NCBI GenBank assembly: GCA_023548195.1 | Contig: JAJHZJ010000270.1 | Coordinates: forward strand, 1,240,001 to 1,304,000 | Direction: 5' to 3' | From: Bettongia penicillata ogilbyi | Lineage: Eukaryota > Chordata > Mammalia > Diprotodontia > Potoroidae | Length of the DNA: 64,000 nucleotides | Shown here: positions 32,463 to 43,504 of the stretch, in pieces | How positions within the stretch are numbered: position 1 is the first letter of the stretch | How the letters are laid out: every line of letters starts with the position of its first letter | The notes under the pieces: generated by a model | Seen by the model: the letters and a program-made list of their open reading frames with translations, nothing else | Told to the model about the DNA's origin: nothing | The model's database searches: none | Position numbers and translations under genes: made by a program

Positions 32463-32739
32463 TAGGAAAGAAAAGAACAATAAAATGAAACTATTATATA
32501 ATCATAATAACCAACCTTGGCCTTGGAAAAGAAATGTAGAAACTCCATCTCTCCCTTCATTGGTGGAAGACTGTGTTGTGAAGTGTTGCATACCTTGCCA
32601 GGCAATTATTATTATATTTTTCTTTGTTACAAGGTAAGAATAACTAGGGAAGTTCAAGGGATGGCAGAGGGGGCTAGATATTTTCACACAAAGGCATCAA
32701 AAATCTTAAACAGAAACAAAACAATTGAATGAGACGATC

Positions 32740-33452
32740 CTTAAGGAAGTCTATTCCTAAAGAGCCTTTGGAGGGACATTGTCTCTGTTTTCAGGTATTT
32801 GGAAGACTGTCATATGGAAGGGTGGGAGAGAAGCAGGGAAAGGGCCATTTCATTTTTGTCTTTTTAGCCTCTTGGGTATGATATAGCCCACTCACATCAT
32901 AGGCACTTAAACCCCCCCTCCCCCAATACTTGTTGAATTGAAGAAAGATCAGAATTATTCTCTTTGTCCCCAGAGAAATGGCCCGGGAGTACTGGGTGTG
33001 GAAGGACAGAGAGAGTGAATTTATCTGAATGTTAAGAAAAATCTCCAAACAATTAGAATTCTTCAAAAACAGAATGGACCACCTCATTGGTTTTGCCTCT
33101 CTGGATATTTTCAAGTAGAGTCTATATAGCCACTTAGGGAATTTCCAGAGAGGAGCTTTGTTTAAGCAACTAGTTGATGTAGAAGATAAGAGTGCTGGAC
33201 CTGGAGGCAGGAAGATCTGAGTTCACCTTCCACCTCAGCCATGTAATAGCTGTGGGCAAGTTATTTAATCTCTCTGTGCCTCAGTTTCCTTATCTGTAAA
33301 GTAGGGACATTAACAGAATCTACCTCATAGACTTGTTGTAGAAGCTTTGCAAATCTTAAAGTGCTTTGTAAATGTTTATTATTATTGTTTAGGTAAGATG
33401 GACTAGATGTCTCTTCACCCTCGGTTACTTTCCATCTTTGAGATTCTATGAC
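32740..33452 (+). mobile_element. L3/CR1-type LINE 3' region, split by a SINE
   Basis: In order: TTCAGGTATTTGGAAGACTG, CCAAACAATTAGAATTCTTC, GAATGGACCACCTCATTGGT, TTTGTTTAAGCAACTAGTTG, then, after a MIR copy, AAGATGGACTAGATGTCTCT and TTGAGATTCTATGACTG. This is the L3/CR1 3' order with one interruption. Confidence 0.8.
33178..33392 (+). repeat. MIR/MON1-like SINE nested in the L3/CR1 copy
   Basis: GGCAGGAAGATCTGAGTTCA, CTGTGCCTCAGTTTCCTTAT and AAAGTGCTTTGTAAATGTTT cover head to tail. Confidence 0.85.
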
Positions 33453-33459
33453 TGCAGAC

Positions 33460-34065
33460 TCTGATTTACTTGAATTGGACACCATAATAATTTTAGGGAG
33501 ATAAGGCAGTTTTGATACCTTCTTAAGGCTGCCAATGTCTTTGAAAGATTGGAATCCTAAATTATGACTCTTCTAAGTACAATGAGAAAAATTTTAGCTC
33601 CTTTGATGCAGTGCTAGATTAAGAGATTCTGGTGACTGATTCCATTTGGACTATTGGGCTCCTTTAGGTGATTGGCAATTAATTTAAAGAAATAATAGCA
33701 TCTTACTTGAAATGTTAAAACATTATTGATATTTCTACCCCACAGGGACTGAGCTATTGTTGGTGAATGGGACAAGCCTTTGAATTATGAAGTTGTTTTA
33801 AGAACCAGGAGAACAACCTATTTTTCCTTCTCCCATCAACATCTTTAACTTATCTTTGCCTTGATCTGGACACAATGGAATATACATCCCAAAGAAAAGA
33901 ATATTTTATTTTTTTTTGTCATGAAGCCACCCTTTATCACTTTGACATACTTTGGATATAAGCAAATGGAAAATAGTCCAAGTATTTATGCCAGAGTTTC
34001 AAGTGCACCAAAACTGAGCATGAAAAAATTTTTTTCAAGGGAATCTGTGTTTTTTTCTAGGGATA
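33460..34065. other. Unassigned block
   Basis: No recognised feature. Confidence 0.3.
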
Positions 34066-34071
34066 GGGATG

Positions 34072-34173
34072 CACAGTACTTGACACATTGTTGCTGTGGT
34101 TCATTCACAGTACTTGACACATTGTTGCTGTGGTTCATTCACAGTACTTGACACATTGTTGCCGTGGTTCATT
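34072..34173. repeat. Three tandem copies of a 34-bp unit
   Basis: Units start at 34072, 34106 and 34140 and begin CACAGTACTTGACACATTGT. The first two are identical and the third differs at one base. They abut the 3' side of an antisense SINE. Confidence 0.97.
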
Positions 34174-34412
34174 CTCCTCTGATTCTTTGTGACCTCATTG
34201 GGGTCTTCTTTGGCAAAGATACCTGGAATATTTTGCCATTTCCTTTCACAGCTCATTTTACAAACGAGGAAACTGAAGTAAAAAGGATTAAGTGACTTGC
34301 CCAGGGTGACACAGCTAGTTAAGTGTCCTAGGCCAGAATGAAATTTAACATCAGTCTTCCTGACTCCAGGTCCAGTACTCTATGCGCGATGGCACCACCT
34401 AGCGGCCTCTGC
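34150..34412 (-). repeat. tRNA-derived SINE with BovB/RTE-like tail, antisense
   Basis: GACCTCATTGGGGTCTTCTT, TTTTGCCATTTCCTTTCACA, GTGACTTGCCCAGGGTGACA and GCACCACCTAGCGGCC, tail to head. Confidence 0.9.
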
Positions 34413-34494
34413 TTGACACAGCAAGTGCTTTGTAAATGCTTATTGACGTGTTCTTTGTATCTTGCTTCCTCAACCATTCCAAAAGCCTAATGAG

Positions 34495-34665
34495 GTAGAA
34501 AGAATCAAGGATTTGAAATCGGAGGGCCTGGGGGTGAATCCTGGCCCTGTCCCTAAGCCTGGCTCGGTCCACAAGGGTGGAACCCTGAGCAACTCCCTGA
34601 ATCTTTGCAAACTCATTTCCTCTTCTGTAAAATGAGGTAGGGTGGGGTTGGACTAAATCAGAGGA
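34495..34665 (+). repeat. MIR3-type SINE
   Basis: GGGGGTGAATCCTGGCCCTG, TCCTCTTCTGTAAAATGAGG and a short L3-like end. Confidence 0.65.
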
Positions 34666-34841
34666 ACTTGATTCTTTTTGTGTAATAGACCTCTCCCACC
34701 ATCTGGTAATGCCCTTGACGCTTTTTTGGCATCATTTTATGCATTTTTGTTAAATGTACAAAATTAAACATGCAAGACTTCAAAGGAAATCATTTATATT
34801 TAGATCCAGTTATGTATGTATGTATGTATGTGTATGTATGT

Positions 34842-35092
34842 AGGCAACTGGATGGCTCAGTGGATAGAGGGCTGGATGAGGAGTCAGGAAGACCTGAGTT
34901 CAAATTTGGTGTCAGATTTGCAGTAGCTGTGTGACCTTGGGTAAAACATTTAATCCTGTTTGCCTCAATTCCTTATCTATAAAATGAGGTGGAGAAGGAA
35001 ATGACAAACTACTTCATATCTTTGCAAAGAAAACCCCACAGACAGCATGGTCCATGGAGTCATAAAGAATTGGATATGACTGATAAACAACA
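34842..35092 (+). repeat. tRNA-derived SINE with BovB/RTE-like tail
   Basis: GGATGGCTCAGTGGATAGAG head, AGTCAGGAAGACCTGAGTTC, GTGGAGAAGGAAATGACAAA and the tail AGAATTGGATATGACTGATA. The left neighbour is a (TATG)n run. Confidence 0.92.
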
Positions 35093-35126
35093 AAAAATGC
35101 ACATATATGCATATATATATATAATT

Positions 35127-35148
35127 TCTCTGTCTCTCTCTGTCTCTG

Positions 35149-35226
<78 letters not shown>
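35127..35226. repeat. (CT)n/(CTGTCT)n microsatellite, 100 bp
   Basis: CTGTCT units pass into a pure CT run. Ser/Leu and Arg/Glu open frames are artefacts. Confidence 0.97.
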
Positions 35227-35228
<2 letters not shown>

Positions 35229-35544
35229 AACTCATGGGCCTCTAGGTTAAGAATGTTTAGACTAGATGATTTCCGAGATCCTCTCTAGCTCCAAATTTAG
35301 TGATCTAGTTTTCAAGTCTTGGGTTCCATTAGAAAAATCTTTACTTTGAAAATAAATTTTCTTCTCCATCTCTTCCAAAACAGCTCTGAAGACCGAAGGC
35401 AGAGATGGAAAGATAATATGATGAGTGACACAGGAGACAAATATTGACTACATTTGCTTTTATATAAGGTGGCTTTTTAAAGAAAAAATCTCTCCCCCAA
35501 ATTGGTTTGGATTTGTCCTTTAGTCAGCCCCATTCTGAAGAAGC

Positions 35545-35690
35545 AGCATGGAAGAGTAGATTGCGTACCAGGCACACAGGCTAGATGGCTTGGACTCAGT
35601 CCTTGCCCTTCCCCCTTATTAGGTATGTGACACTTGACTTTATTAGGTCAAGACACAACCTTGATAAACCTCATACAATTCCTTTGTGCT
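35545..35690 (+). repeat. tRNA-derived SINE fragment
   Basis: AGCAGCATGGAAGAGTAGAT, GCTTGGACTCAGTCCTTGCC and ATTAGGTATGTGACACTTGA. Confidence 0.55.
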
Positions 35691-35696
35691 AGTTAG

Positions 35697-35935
35697 AGGA
35701 AGCTAGATGGTGAAGTAGATGGAGTACCAGTCCTAGAGTCAGAAAGATTTGAGTGCAAATGCCTAGACACTTAATAACTGGTGCCGGTAACTTACCCTCT
35801 GTTTATCTCAGTTTCCTCACCTGTAAAATAGGGATAATAATAGCACCTACTTTTCAGGGATATTCTGAGGATCATAGTACTTAACACAGTACCTGGCACA
35901 AAGCAGTATATAAATGTTAGCCTTTATTATTATTC
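35697..35935 (+). repeat. MIR/THER1-type SINE, near full length
   Basis: GAAGCTAGATGGTGAAGTAG, TCTCAGTTTCCTCACCTGTA, ACAGTACCTGGCACAAAGCA and TTATTATTATT end. Confidence 0.88.
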
Positions 35936-35944
35936 ATTGTCGTA

Positions 35945-37685
35945 GGGGAAAATCTACATTGGTAGATGGAATTCTATCCCTAGGCATTTCCTATGCTAAT
36001 GATATTTTGAATTAATACAGGGAGTTCTCACACTAGGAGATCCATATGTTAGTGAACTCACAGAGCCTTAGTGTATCCCCATTATATATAGTGAGAAACT
36101 GAGGTAATATAGCCTTGAGTAATAGTCATAAAAGTCATCTAGATTCTTGGATTCTTTTCTTCTTAATTCTGAGTCTCTGTGTAGTGGAGGCTGAGTGAGT
36201 TTATAGGATTTATTGCATGGAGGATAGTCAGAATTGGCTTCCTAGTTCCATTTTTTATCATGAAGCTTTGGGGGCAGATTCTGGATGACCTAGCACTTAC
36301 AACTGGAAATGACAAAGAGTGCCCTTAATGGCTGGAGAACTAGAATAGCTGATGACTCAGTGGGCCTTTTAAAAGAGAAAATCACTTTCAGCTGAGGTGA
36401 TCTCAGCTGCAACTTCCAGTTAGCATATAGCATGAGCTGGGGATGGGGAAGGAAGAGTCCTCCTCCTCCTTGATATCATGACACCCTGACCATATGGCAG
36501 ATTGCAACAGGTGCTGCAACTAGGTCAGCTGGCTGCCTCTTCTTGTTTTTCTTTTTTTCTCTCTTTTTTAATCTTAGGCAAGTGAGTGTTTAAAGGTAGA
36601 GGTGATCAGGGTTAGAGAAAGAGTATGGGAATTCGAACACTCATAGGGCTCCGCAGTGGTCGCAGCTGAATGGCATCAAGGGAAGAGTCCTTGGCAACTA
36701 CTCCAGTGCTTTTGGAGAGGATGGCCACCCAAAAGGAGAGGTTTGGACCAAGACTGCTCGTTTCCCCAGCAGATCTGTTTCAACAATGTCAAGAGAGGTG
36801 AAATGCCAAATGTCTGATTAGCAGTCCCACATACTGCTTTATATTCTGATGTCCCATACCATAATTTATGCTATCCAGTGAGTAATTCTTTTATTTATCC
36901 TTCTTGGGAGACTTAGACATGAGCCAGAACCTAATTTTGCTTGTTCCAGAATGGGTGACGTGATGAACCAATGATGGCGAGAAAAGGGAGCCTTCACTCA
37001 GCAGAGAATAGCCTCCCAAGGGTGAACTTGGTCCAAAGTGCTGCTTGACCCCTAACAGGGAATGACTCAGGACCTCCAGCCTCTGTGGCCCACTCTGATT
37101 CTCTCAATGCTAGTCTGACTTCATTTTGTTTGTCAGACTCTCAGACAAATCCATCATATTTAGGTAAGTTGAGTTTCTTGACAGACATATGGCTGTCTTA
37201 AGGGATCTTGCTAGAATCAAAGTAGACATGTAAATTCTATCAGTACCATCAGGGAAGTGTTTTTTTTTTCTTTTGTTGTCAAAAATCCTTCCACGTATAG
37301 AAGACTGGAGAGAAGCAACAGACTTTGCATAATATTTTAATTAGAGGATGTTTGCTTTGTAAAACCTTATGTGATCCATGAAATGATCAAAATAATTATA
37401 GGCACAAATTGCGAATGCAAAAACAGAACCTGGTAGGTGTTCTCTAATCTACAATGTTTATACCACAGAGGACTGACTGGTAATGACACCAAAGTGTCTA
37501 TAGTCACAAGTGTGCAGACCCTGCTTCCCATTGCTTTATTCAAATATATTTCTATCCTGTACAGATAGACAACACCCTGGACTTAGAGTCATTGAACCTT
37601 GAGGAACCATCTGGTACAGTTGCCCAATTCCAGGCCAACATAACTCTTATTGTCCATAGCAAATATTGTCCATAATTGCTCATTC
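35945..37685. other. Unassigned 1.7-kb block, repeat-poor
   Basis: No SINE or LINE landmark. 37320-37440 is AT-rich with TATTTTAATTAGAGGATGTT and AAATTGCGAATGCAAAAAC. 36900-37150 has balanced composition. Both are candidate non-coding elements. Confidence 0.35.
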
Positions 37686-37689
37686 TGGA

Positions 37690-37930
37690 TGGTGGAAGGG
37701 TAAGGTGGTTGAAGAAAGACTGAATTTGGAGTCAGGGAGAATCTGGGCTCAGATCATACCCCCAACATTGGTTAGCTGTATGACCATGGACACTTTACTA
37801 TAACTCTGATCTTGAGATTTTTTATCCGGAAAATAGGGATGAAAATACCTGTGATAGCCCTTCCGAGGGCTATGGTGAGATTCAGATGACATGTTTAAAG
37901 TTCATTGCAAACCTTAAGATACTAGATGGA
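37690..37930 (+). repeat. MIR-type SINE
   Basis: AATTTGGAGTCAGGGAGAAT, GTTAGCTGTATGACCATGGA and AAAATAGGGATGAAAATACC. Confidence 0.75.
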
Positions 37931-38074
37931 GGTAGACTATTATTGTTTGGGACTTTATTGTCTTATAAAGATGTCATCCTTTTCAAGAGCAAAGGACAAC
38001 AACTGTCTTACAGTTGCTACTACATTTTTGTGGTTATACTCAATCCAATGAACATTAGGTACCTTCTATGTATA

Positions 38075-38180
38075 ACACAGCCATGGTGTAGTGACTAGAA
38101 AACCAGGTATGGAATCTGCAAGACCTGGGTTCCAGGACCATTTCTGACTCATGCTGGCTGAGTGAGTCTAGGTTTAAGAG
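38075..38180 (+). repeat. tRNA-derived SINE, 5' part
   Basis: ACAGCCATGGTGTAGTGACT and GCAAGACCTGGGTTCCAGGA. Confidence 0.6.
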
Positions 38181-38239
38181 CAGGTACTGATCTTCATTAG
38201 TTTTTGACATGGAGCTTCATATTCCAAAGAAATCCCAGG

Positions 38240-38400
38240 TTTCATGCTCTCCATCCCTATTCCCTCATGCCCTGCCTCCACCATTGTCCTCGGTATCTGG
38301 GACACAAGAGACTGTTTTTGATCTTTCTTTGTATTTGTCATGCTTAGAACACTGTCTAACAGACAGTAGATACTTGATCAAATGCTTGCTGACTAATGAA
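38240..38400 (+). repeat. L2-type 3' end
   Basis: TCTTTGTATTTGTCATGCTT, AGAACACTGTCTAACAGACA and ATGCTTGCTGACTAATGAA. Confidence 0.7.
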
Positions 38401-38429
38401 CTTATGGAAAACTTAAATTGTTATAGCAG

Positions 38430-38560
38430 TGAGCTTGGTGACACCTCAAGGGCCATCTCATCTAATCCTCTGATTTCACAGATGAATATGCAAAGGCTTA
38501 GGTTGCATGACTTTCCCAAGGCCACACAGGAAGTAAATGTGAGGGAAGGGATTTAAACCT
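38430..38560 (-). repeat. MIR3-type SINE, antisense
   Basis: CAAGGGCCATCTCATCTAAT, TTTCACAGATGAATATGCAA and TTTCCCAAGGCCACACAGGA. Confidence 0.7.
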
Positions 38561-39580
38561 AGGTATGATTTTTTCCCTCTGGGTCAGATTCATTTCGTTT
38601 ACTCACCTGGAAACAGCTTATAATTGTTATTTTCCAGGATCCAAGTGACATATGGGCCACAAACCTCAAGGTTGAATGTTGAGGGGTGTGAAGGAAACAA
38701 CCATGTCAAAGGCTTTACTCAGTCATCCAAAATGCTCTGGGTAAGAGATGATGAAATGTGACTGGTCTGGTCAGCACTTATTCAGTCATCAACCACAAGG
38801 TGGCAGTATGACATTATTTCTGAGGATACCAGATTTCCACCATAGCAGTGCAGCATCTAGGAGAATATCAATTCATTTGTTAAAGCAAAAAATTGGCAGA
38901 TGCAATAATCCAATGCTGGATTAACCAGTGAACATTACACTTGTACTTGGTGCCACTGATTCTGTTTTCCATGATAAAATATATCAGACAACAAGAAAAG
39001 TAATACATTCTTACCCCTCCTTGTTCGCACGTAGGTATAACTCAGGCAAATAATAAACATGGGCACAGTTTGAATCCTGCAGCGACACCAGTTCAGTTTT
39101 ACCAAAGATTATATCAGTCTAATTAGTTTTATTCCACTCAGCCAGCACCTGCTTGAGGAGAACATTTAATGCAATAAAACAAACCACCCACCAAGATGCC
39201 GAGGAAGCACACTGATGTCTCAGCTCTACAACAGACCATCACTCTGCACCCTGTTGCATCCTCTTGGGAGAAACTCCATTTTCTAGTAGAAACTGCTCTG
39301 TAGAAAAAAATTTCTTTTCTGGTCCCTAAAATGTCCTTGAGCAAGAGACACTGTTGGAGAATGCTTGCCATTTCCTCAGTAAACACTCTACATGGGTCAC
39401 TTTTAAGGCTTATTGACTTTTGGAGGCACCAGAGGTCTCTGATTAGTAGTTGTCTCTGGGGAAAACAGAAAATGAGATTTGATGGGTCTTTTGACCTTGT
39501 CCCCTGTTTTTGATGATCTTTAAAAGAATTTAAAACTAAATGGCAAATACTCTCTCAAAATGGTAAAAGTCAGATTATCA
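38561..39580. other. Unassigned 1-kb block
   Basis: No repeat landmark. Minus-strand frames around 39138-39386 carry no recognised motif. Confidence 0.3.
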
Positions 39581-39584
39581 TAGA

Positions 39585-39700
39585 TTTGGATCTGACAGGT
39601 ATCTGAGAGATCATTTAGCCTAGTTTTGCATATGGGGAACTGAGGACCAGCTAACTTAGATGACTTATTCAACATCACTGTGCTAGTAAATAACTCTCTT
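39585..39700 (-). repeat. MIR3-type SINE, antisense
   Basis: TCTGAGAGATCATTTAGCCT and GCATATGGGGAACTGAGGAC. Confidence 0.65.
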
Positions 39701-39734
39701 CTCTTCAAATTACCATGCATATTTTTATCTGTTT

Positions 39735-40225
39735 ATAATAATACCTAGCATTTATATATATCTTTAAGGTTGGTAATGAATTTTACATGATTGTTCCAAC
39801 AACTGTGTGATGTAGATGATATTACCTTCATTGTGCAGAGGAAAAAACCAAGGCTGAGAAGTTAAATGACTTATAGAGGGTTACAAAGCTAGTGAGATTT
39901 AGAAAAAAATATGTGTTGTGGTCATACTTATATATTTTTATTATAATTCATTTTTATTGCATTTTTGAGTTTATTTACTTTATTCTGAATTTAATAAAAC
40001 AAACATTTCCATAAGTAGAATGGGAAAAAAGGATGAATGTACCTGAAATTGTAACTCTAGAACTTGTTATTCCTTTTAAATATATAACCAAGTCATCAGG
40101 TAACTTTCCTTTTCCCTCATTTTTCTTTCCTCTCCCTTCTCTCTCTCAGATGGCTACCATTAGTGGAATTTGAACACAGATCTTCTAGACTTATTATCCA
40201 GTGTTCTATCTGCTATGCCAAGCTA
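39735..40225 (-). repeat. MIR-type SINE, antisense, interrupted by an L1 fragment
   Basis: The left part ends GGGTTACAAAGCTAGTGAG (39882-39899). The right part resumes TAGTGGAATTTGAACACAGA (40162-40181) and ends with TCTATCTGCTATGCCAAGCT. The two parts together make one MIR. Confidence 0.78.
39905..40145 (-). mobile_element. L1 3' end nested in the MIR copy
   Basis: ATATTTTTATTATAATTCAT, ACAAACATTTCCATAAGTAG and TCTTTCCTCTCCCTTCTCTC are antisense L1 3'UTR-like. TAGTGAGATTT and TAGTGGAATTT at the borders may be an old target duplication. Confidence 0.6.
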
Positions 40226-40294
40226 TTTCAATGTTTGCAGGTTGTGTACTGTCAGTAGAATATGAACTTTTTGATGTCAGGGATTATTTTTTGC

Positions 40295-40600
40295 AGAATC
40301 ATAGAGTTGTAACATTTGAAATTTAAAAGGATCCCAATAGACATCTACTTCCACCCATACCCCTAAAGAATTGCCATTGTAATATACTGTGGCATGTCCA
40401 GCAGCTATTGTTTTAGCTTTTGCTTGAAAACTTCCATTGAGGAGGAAGCCCATCTCTCAAGGCAATCCACTCCATTTTTGAATAACCCTCATTGTTAAGA
40501 ACTTTTCCTTATTACCAACCTTAAATTTATCTCTTAGCAACTTCCACCCAGCCACCACTCCAGGTTCTGCTCTCTGGGACTAAAACAGAGGAAGGAGTCA
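40295..40600 (-). mobile_element. L3/CR1-type LINE, antisense
   Basis: AGAATCATAGAGTTGTAACA, TTTTGCTTGAAAACTTCCAT, CTCTCAAGGCAATCCACTCC, TTGTTAAGAACTTTTCCTTA and AACTTCCACCCAGCCACCAC form the antisense series of the L3/CR1 3' region. Confidence 0.85.
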
Positions 40601-41059
40601 CTTCTTTACCAGAGTGCTCTTTCATTTAGTCTTTGCGTCCTCGTTACCTAGGTGATTAGTAAATGCTTACTGGATTGGACTGGAAATAAGAGAACCAGGA
40701 CTCAAACCCGAGTCTAGCTACATTACACTGCCCTCTAGTTAAGTTTTAGAGTATTATCTTCTAGATAACATCCAGGGATAACCCATTTATTCTCTTGGAA
40801 TATATTACAGGAAGTGCACTCTATCACCAGCACCAGACATTCACCATCCTCATTTAGTACTTGGGAAGAGGGCAGTTTTATGCCTAAGTCAATAAGAGAT
40901 CACCAGATCTACTTGCATGGTACTTTTTGGCTATACAAATTGACAGGCAGATGCTCTTGGGAGAGATAGCCCAGGATTCAGGGAGAAGCATTGCTAATGT
41001 AGGATAAACTTCAGACTAGTTTCTTCTCTATCTTTCATATTTAAGATGGGAATAAACAG

Positions 41060-41262
41060 CTAAGGGATGTTCTGTGGCTTGGTGGATAAAGTGTTGGACT
41101 TTGATTTAGGAAGTTCTGGGTTCAGATCTCACCTATGACATGTACTAACTATGTTGCCTTGGGTAATTCATTTTACTTCACTGACACAGACTGTACTAAG
41201 TAACAGGCTACATTCTGGATTGGGAAAGGAGTTGCCATAGTGATAAAATCACAGAGCCTTGA
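41060..41262 (+). repeat. WSINE1-like marsupial SINE
   Basis: CTTGGTGGATAAAGTGTTGG head, AGTTCTGGGTTCAGATCTCA box, and the end TTGCCATAGTGATAAAATCA typical of this SINE. Confidence 0.7.
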
Positions 41263-41279
41263 CATATTAACAGCCAAGA

Positions 41280-41350
41280 CATTCAATTCAATAAGGCTTT
41301 ATTAAAGACCAACTATGTGTCATCAGTACATTAGACACTGGAAATGTAAA
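41280..41350 (-). repeat. L2 3' end
   Basis: TTCAATTCAATAAGGCTTTA, then ACCAACTATGTGTCATCAGT. Confidence 0.65.
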
Positions 41351-41689
41351 GATGAAAACAAAACAATTTTGTGTGTGAGAGAAGGAGTATATGTGTGTAT
41401 GCATGCACGTGTGCATGTATGAAGCAAGGTAGACACAGGAGATTAAATACAAAACAAAAGCAAAATAATTTGGGGTCCCATGCACAATTAAATATTCTTC
41501 TTAGAGAAAGGGTTTTGTGTCCCCATCCCACTCCATCACCTAGCTTCTTAGAGGGTGCTTGGCCAAGAGCTGTGCTCAGTACACATTCTCGGATGCAAAG
41601 AATGACTGATTTCTGTCTTCAGAGGTTGTCCATATGATGTCAACGTGGCCATTGTTTCTAATGCTCACTACCTGTATAATGAATCACAT

Positions 41690-41870
41690 GACCTCCTTGC
41701 TCCTCATCTGTAAAATGGGGAAGTTGGACTTGATGGATTCTTGGGTCCCTTCTGCCTTTAGATCTAGGCTCCTTTGGAAAAGAAATGAAGGCAAATAACA
41801 GCAAATATTTATTAGGTACTTACTGTTTGCACTGTACCAGGTAGGGGGAGGAGAGAATAGGAAGTTTAGA
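41690..41870. repeat. MIR3 tail (+) followed by L2 head (-)
   Basis: CATCTGTAAAATGGGGAAGT and GGTCCCTTCTGCCTTTAGAT on the plus strand, then AATATTTATTAGGTACTTAC antisense. Confidence 0.65.
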
Positions 41871-41879
41871 GGACACATG

Positions 41880-42350
41880 GTCTATGCCTTGCCAAATAAC
41901 TAGTTTAATGGATTTTTCTATTGGTTAATGGAACTGGGTAGATAGCAGTTCTTTCGGTGTTGTGTATCCAACAAGTATAGGAAATTCAGAGCAAATTGTT
42001 CAAATTTTCTTGGAAGGGGGTACATAAAATCTTAGGACTTCTCATGTGTGTTGTGCGTTAAGCTGGGGCTGTGCATTTTGGCCTTGCTTGGGGCTTGACC
42101 CAATCGCCTCCCTTGCAGGAGATCAGGAGGTGAGCTGGCACCTCTTGGTGTGGCAGCCCATCAAGGCTGCCTGACCCCGTCCCTGCAGATGTTGACAGTT
42201 CACCGAGCATGGCAAATTGCAGTCAGCTCTTCCCTGAGCCCAGACTGTCTTTCTGATCCTCTCTGTTCATGTTCAGGCTGCTCTGACACGGCTCTGGCCC
42301 ATCGTCTGGTCCAGGTGCTGGCTTGTTTTTAAAGGAAGCTCTTATTCAGT
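41880..42350. other. Unassigned block with GC-rich segment
   Basis: 42060-42320 is GC-richer than its surroundings and holds an acceptor-like and a donor-like string 11 bases apart (42117-42131). No protein similarity. Confidence 0.3.
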
Positions 42351-42364
42351 GCCTGTTCTGTACA

Positions 42365-42465
42365 GTTCAACATGTATTCCTTGAATGCCTAGCAATGTAC
42401 AAGGCACTGTACTAGATTCTGGGAATATGAAGACCCTCAGGAAACTTACATTCTGTTGGCTCAGT
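42365..42465 (-). repeat. L2 3' end
   Basis: TGTATTCCTTGAATGCCTAG and ACAAGGCACTGTACTAGATT. Confidence 0.6.
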
Positions 42466-42599
42466 GGTAAGCACTAGGCATACAAATTACATTCTACCAA
42501 GTTTTTACATGACTTTGGATAAACAGGTAATTAAAAAAACATACAGCTGCTGACTTTGAGTAGTTTACAATATAGTCAGGGTACAGGGGTGCATCTGGG

Positions 42600-43500
42600 G
42601 GAGAGAAGAGAAATATACATGAATTACCACTATGCTGACCTTTGCACAATATTTGAAACAGGGTGTGAGCAAAACTTTTCATGTGCTCTCTTAGAAACAA
42701 AGATCATTCTCAACCTCCCTCACAACCTCCCCACCCCAATCTGCTACTATCTCTCATATTAATTATTTGCCACTGCAGGATCAATAGGTAGCCTAAGGGC
42801 GTATTGTAGTATAACCTCAAAATTACTTAAAATAGAAAAACTCTCTCTAATTGGTTTGGTCACCATCTCAGCAAATAAAAGTCACAAGTCATCTTGCTCT
42901 CACAGTATCAAACATCGAACTTACAGGCAAACAATATTGTTGCTGGGCATGAGATTTATTAATGGAAGAAAGCAATAAAAAAGAAACCCAATAAATATCT
43001 AAACAGTGCATTGGCTGCGGTAGGGATTGTGTCCAGAACCACCCTGGTGCTTTAGGAAATCAGGGAAAGGCTGAGATCCAGTATAGGCTTTTCTCATAAT
43101 TCTGGTTCTGCCTAGTCTCCCCCACCATCACTTTTATCATGCCCTTATCATTCAAAGTGTTCATCTGCTGATATTTGGGCAAAGGATTTTGGCTCCAAAA
43201 CATTGTCTCAGCTTTGCTTAGAAATTTTTGTTGGAATATAATTCTGTCAATTCCGTCAAATTCCTCACCTCTTTCTCTAAAGGCAGTTAATTATACACAT
43301 CCAACAAAGACTTCTCCCATGACAATTTACAGTTAGTCCCAAGATTCTCTGCTTTTTCCTCAAGGCAAAGCATCAATATTCAAAGTCTTTGTGATCTTAG
43401 ATCCTGGGCAACACCTGGATCCCACTGTATAACTTCGATCTTTCAAAAATATGTGACTCTCTTGGTATGCTTAACCCATCCACTAAAGCATTTTGCAACT
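42600..43500. other. Unassigned block
   Basis: No recognised repeat or exon. Confidence 0.3.
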
Positions 43501-43504
43501 CTCT

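Larger units (their letters stand above)
34660..35260 (-). mobile_element. Family A MITE-like copy, split by a SINE and a CT tract
   Basis: The left part is TTTTGGCATCATTTTATGCA and GACTTCAAAGGAAATCATTT. After the inserts the end appears as GAACTCATGGGCCTCTAGGT and TAAGAATGTTTAG (35228-35260). Confidence 0.6.
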
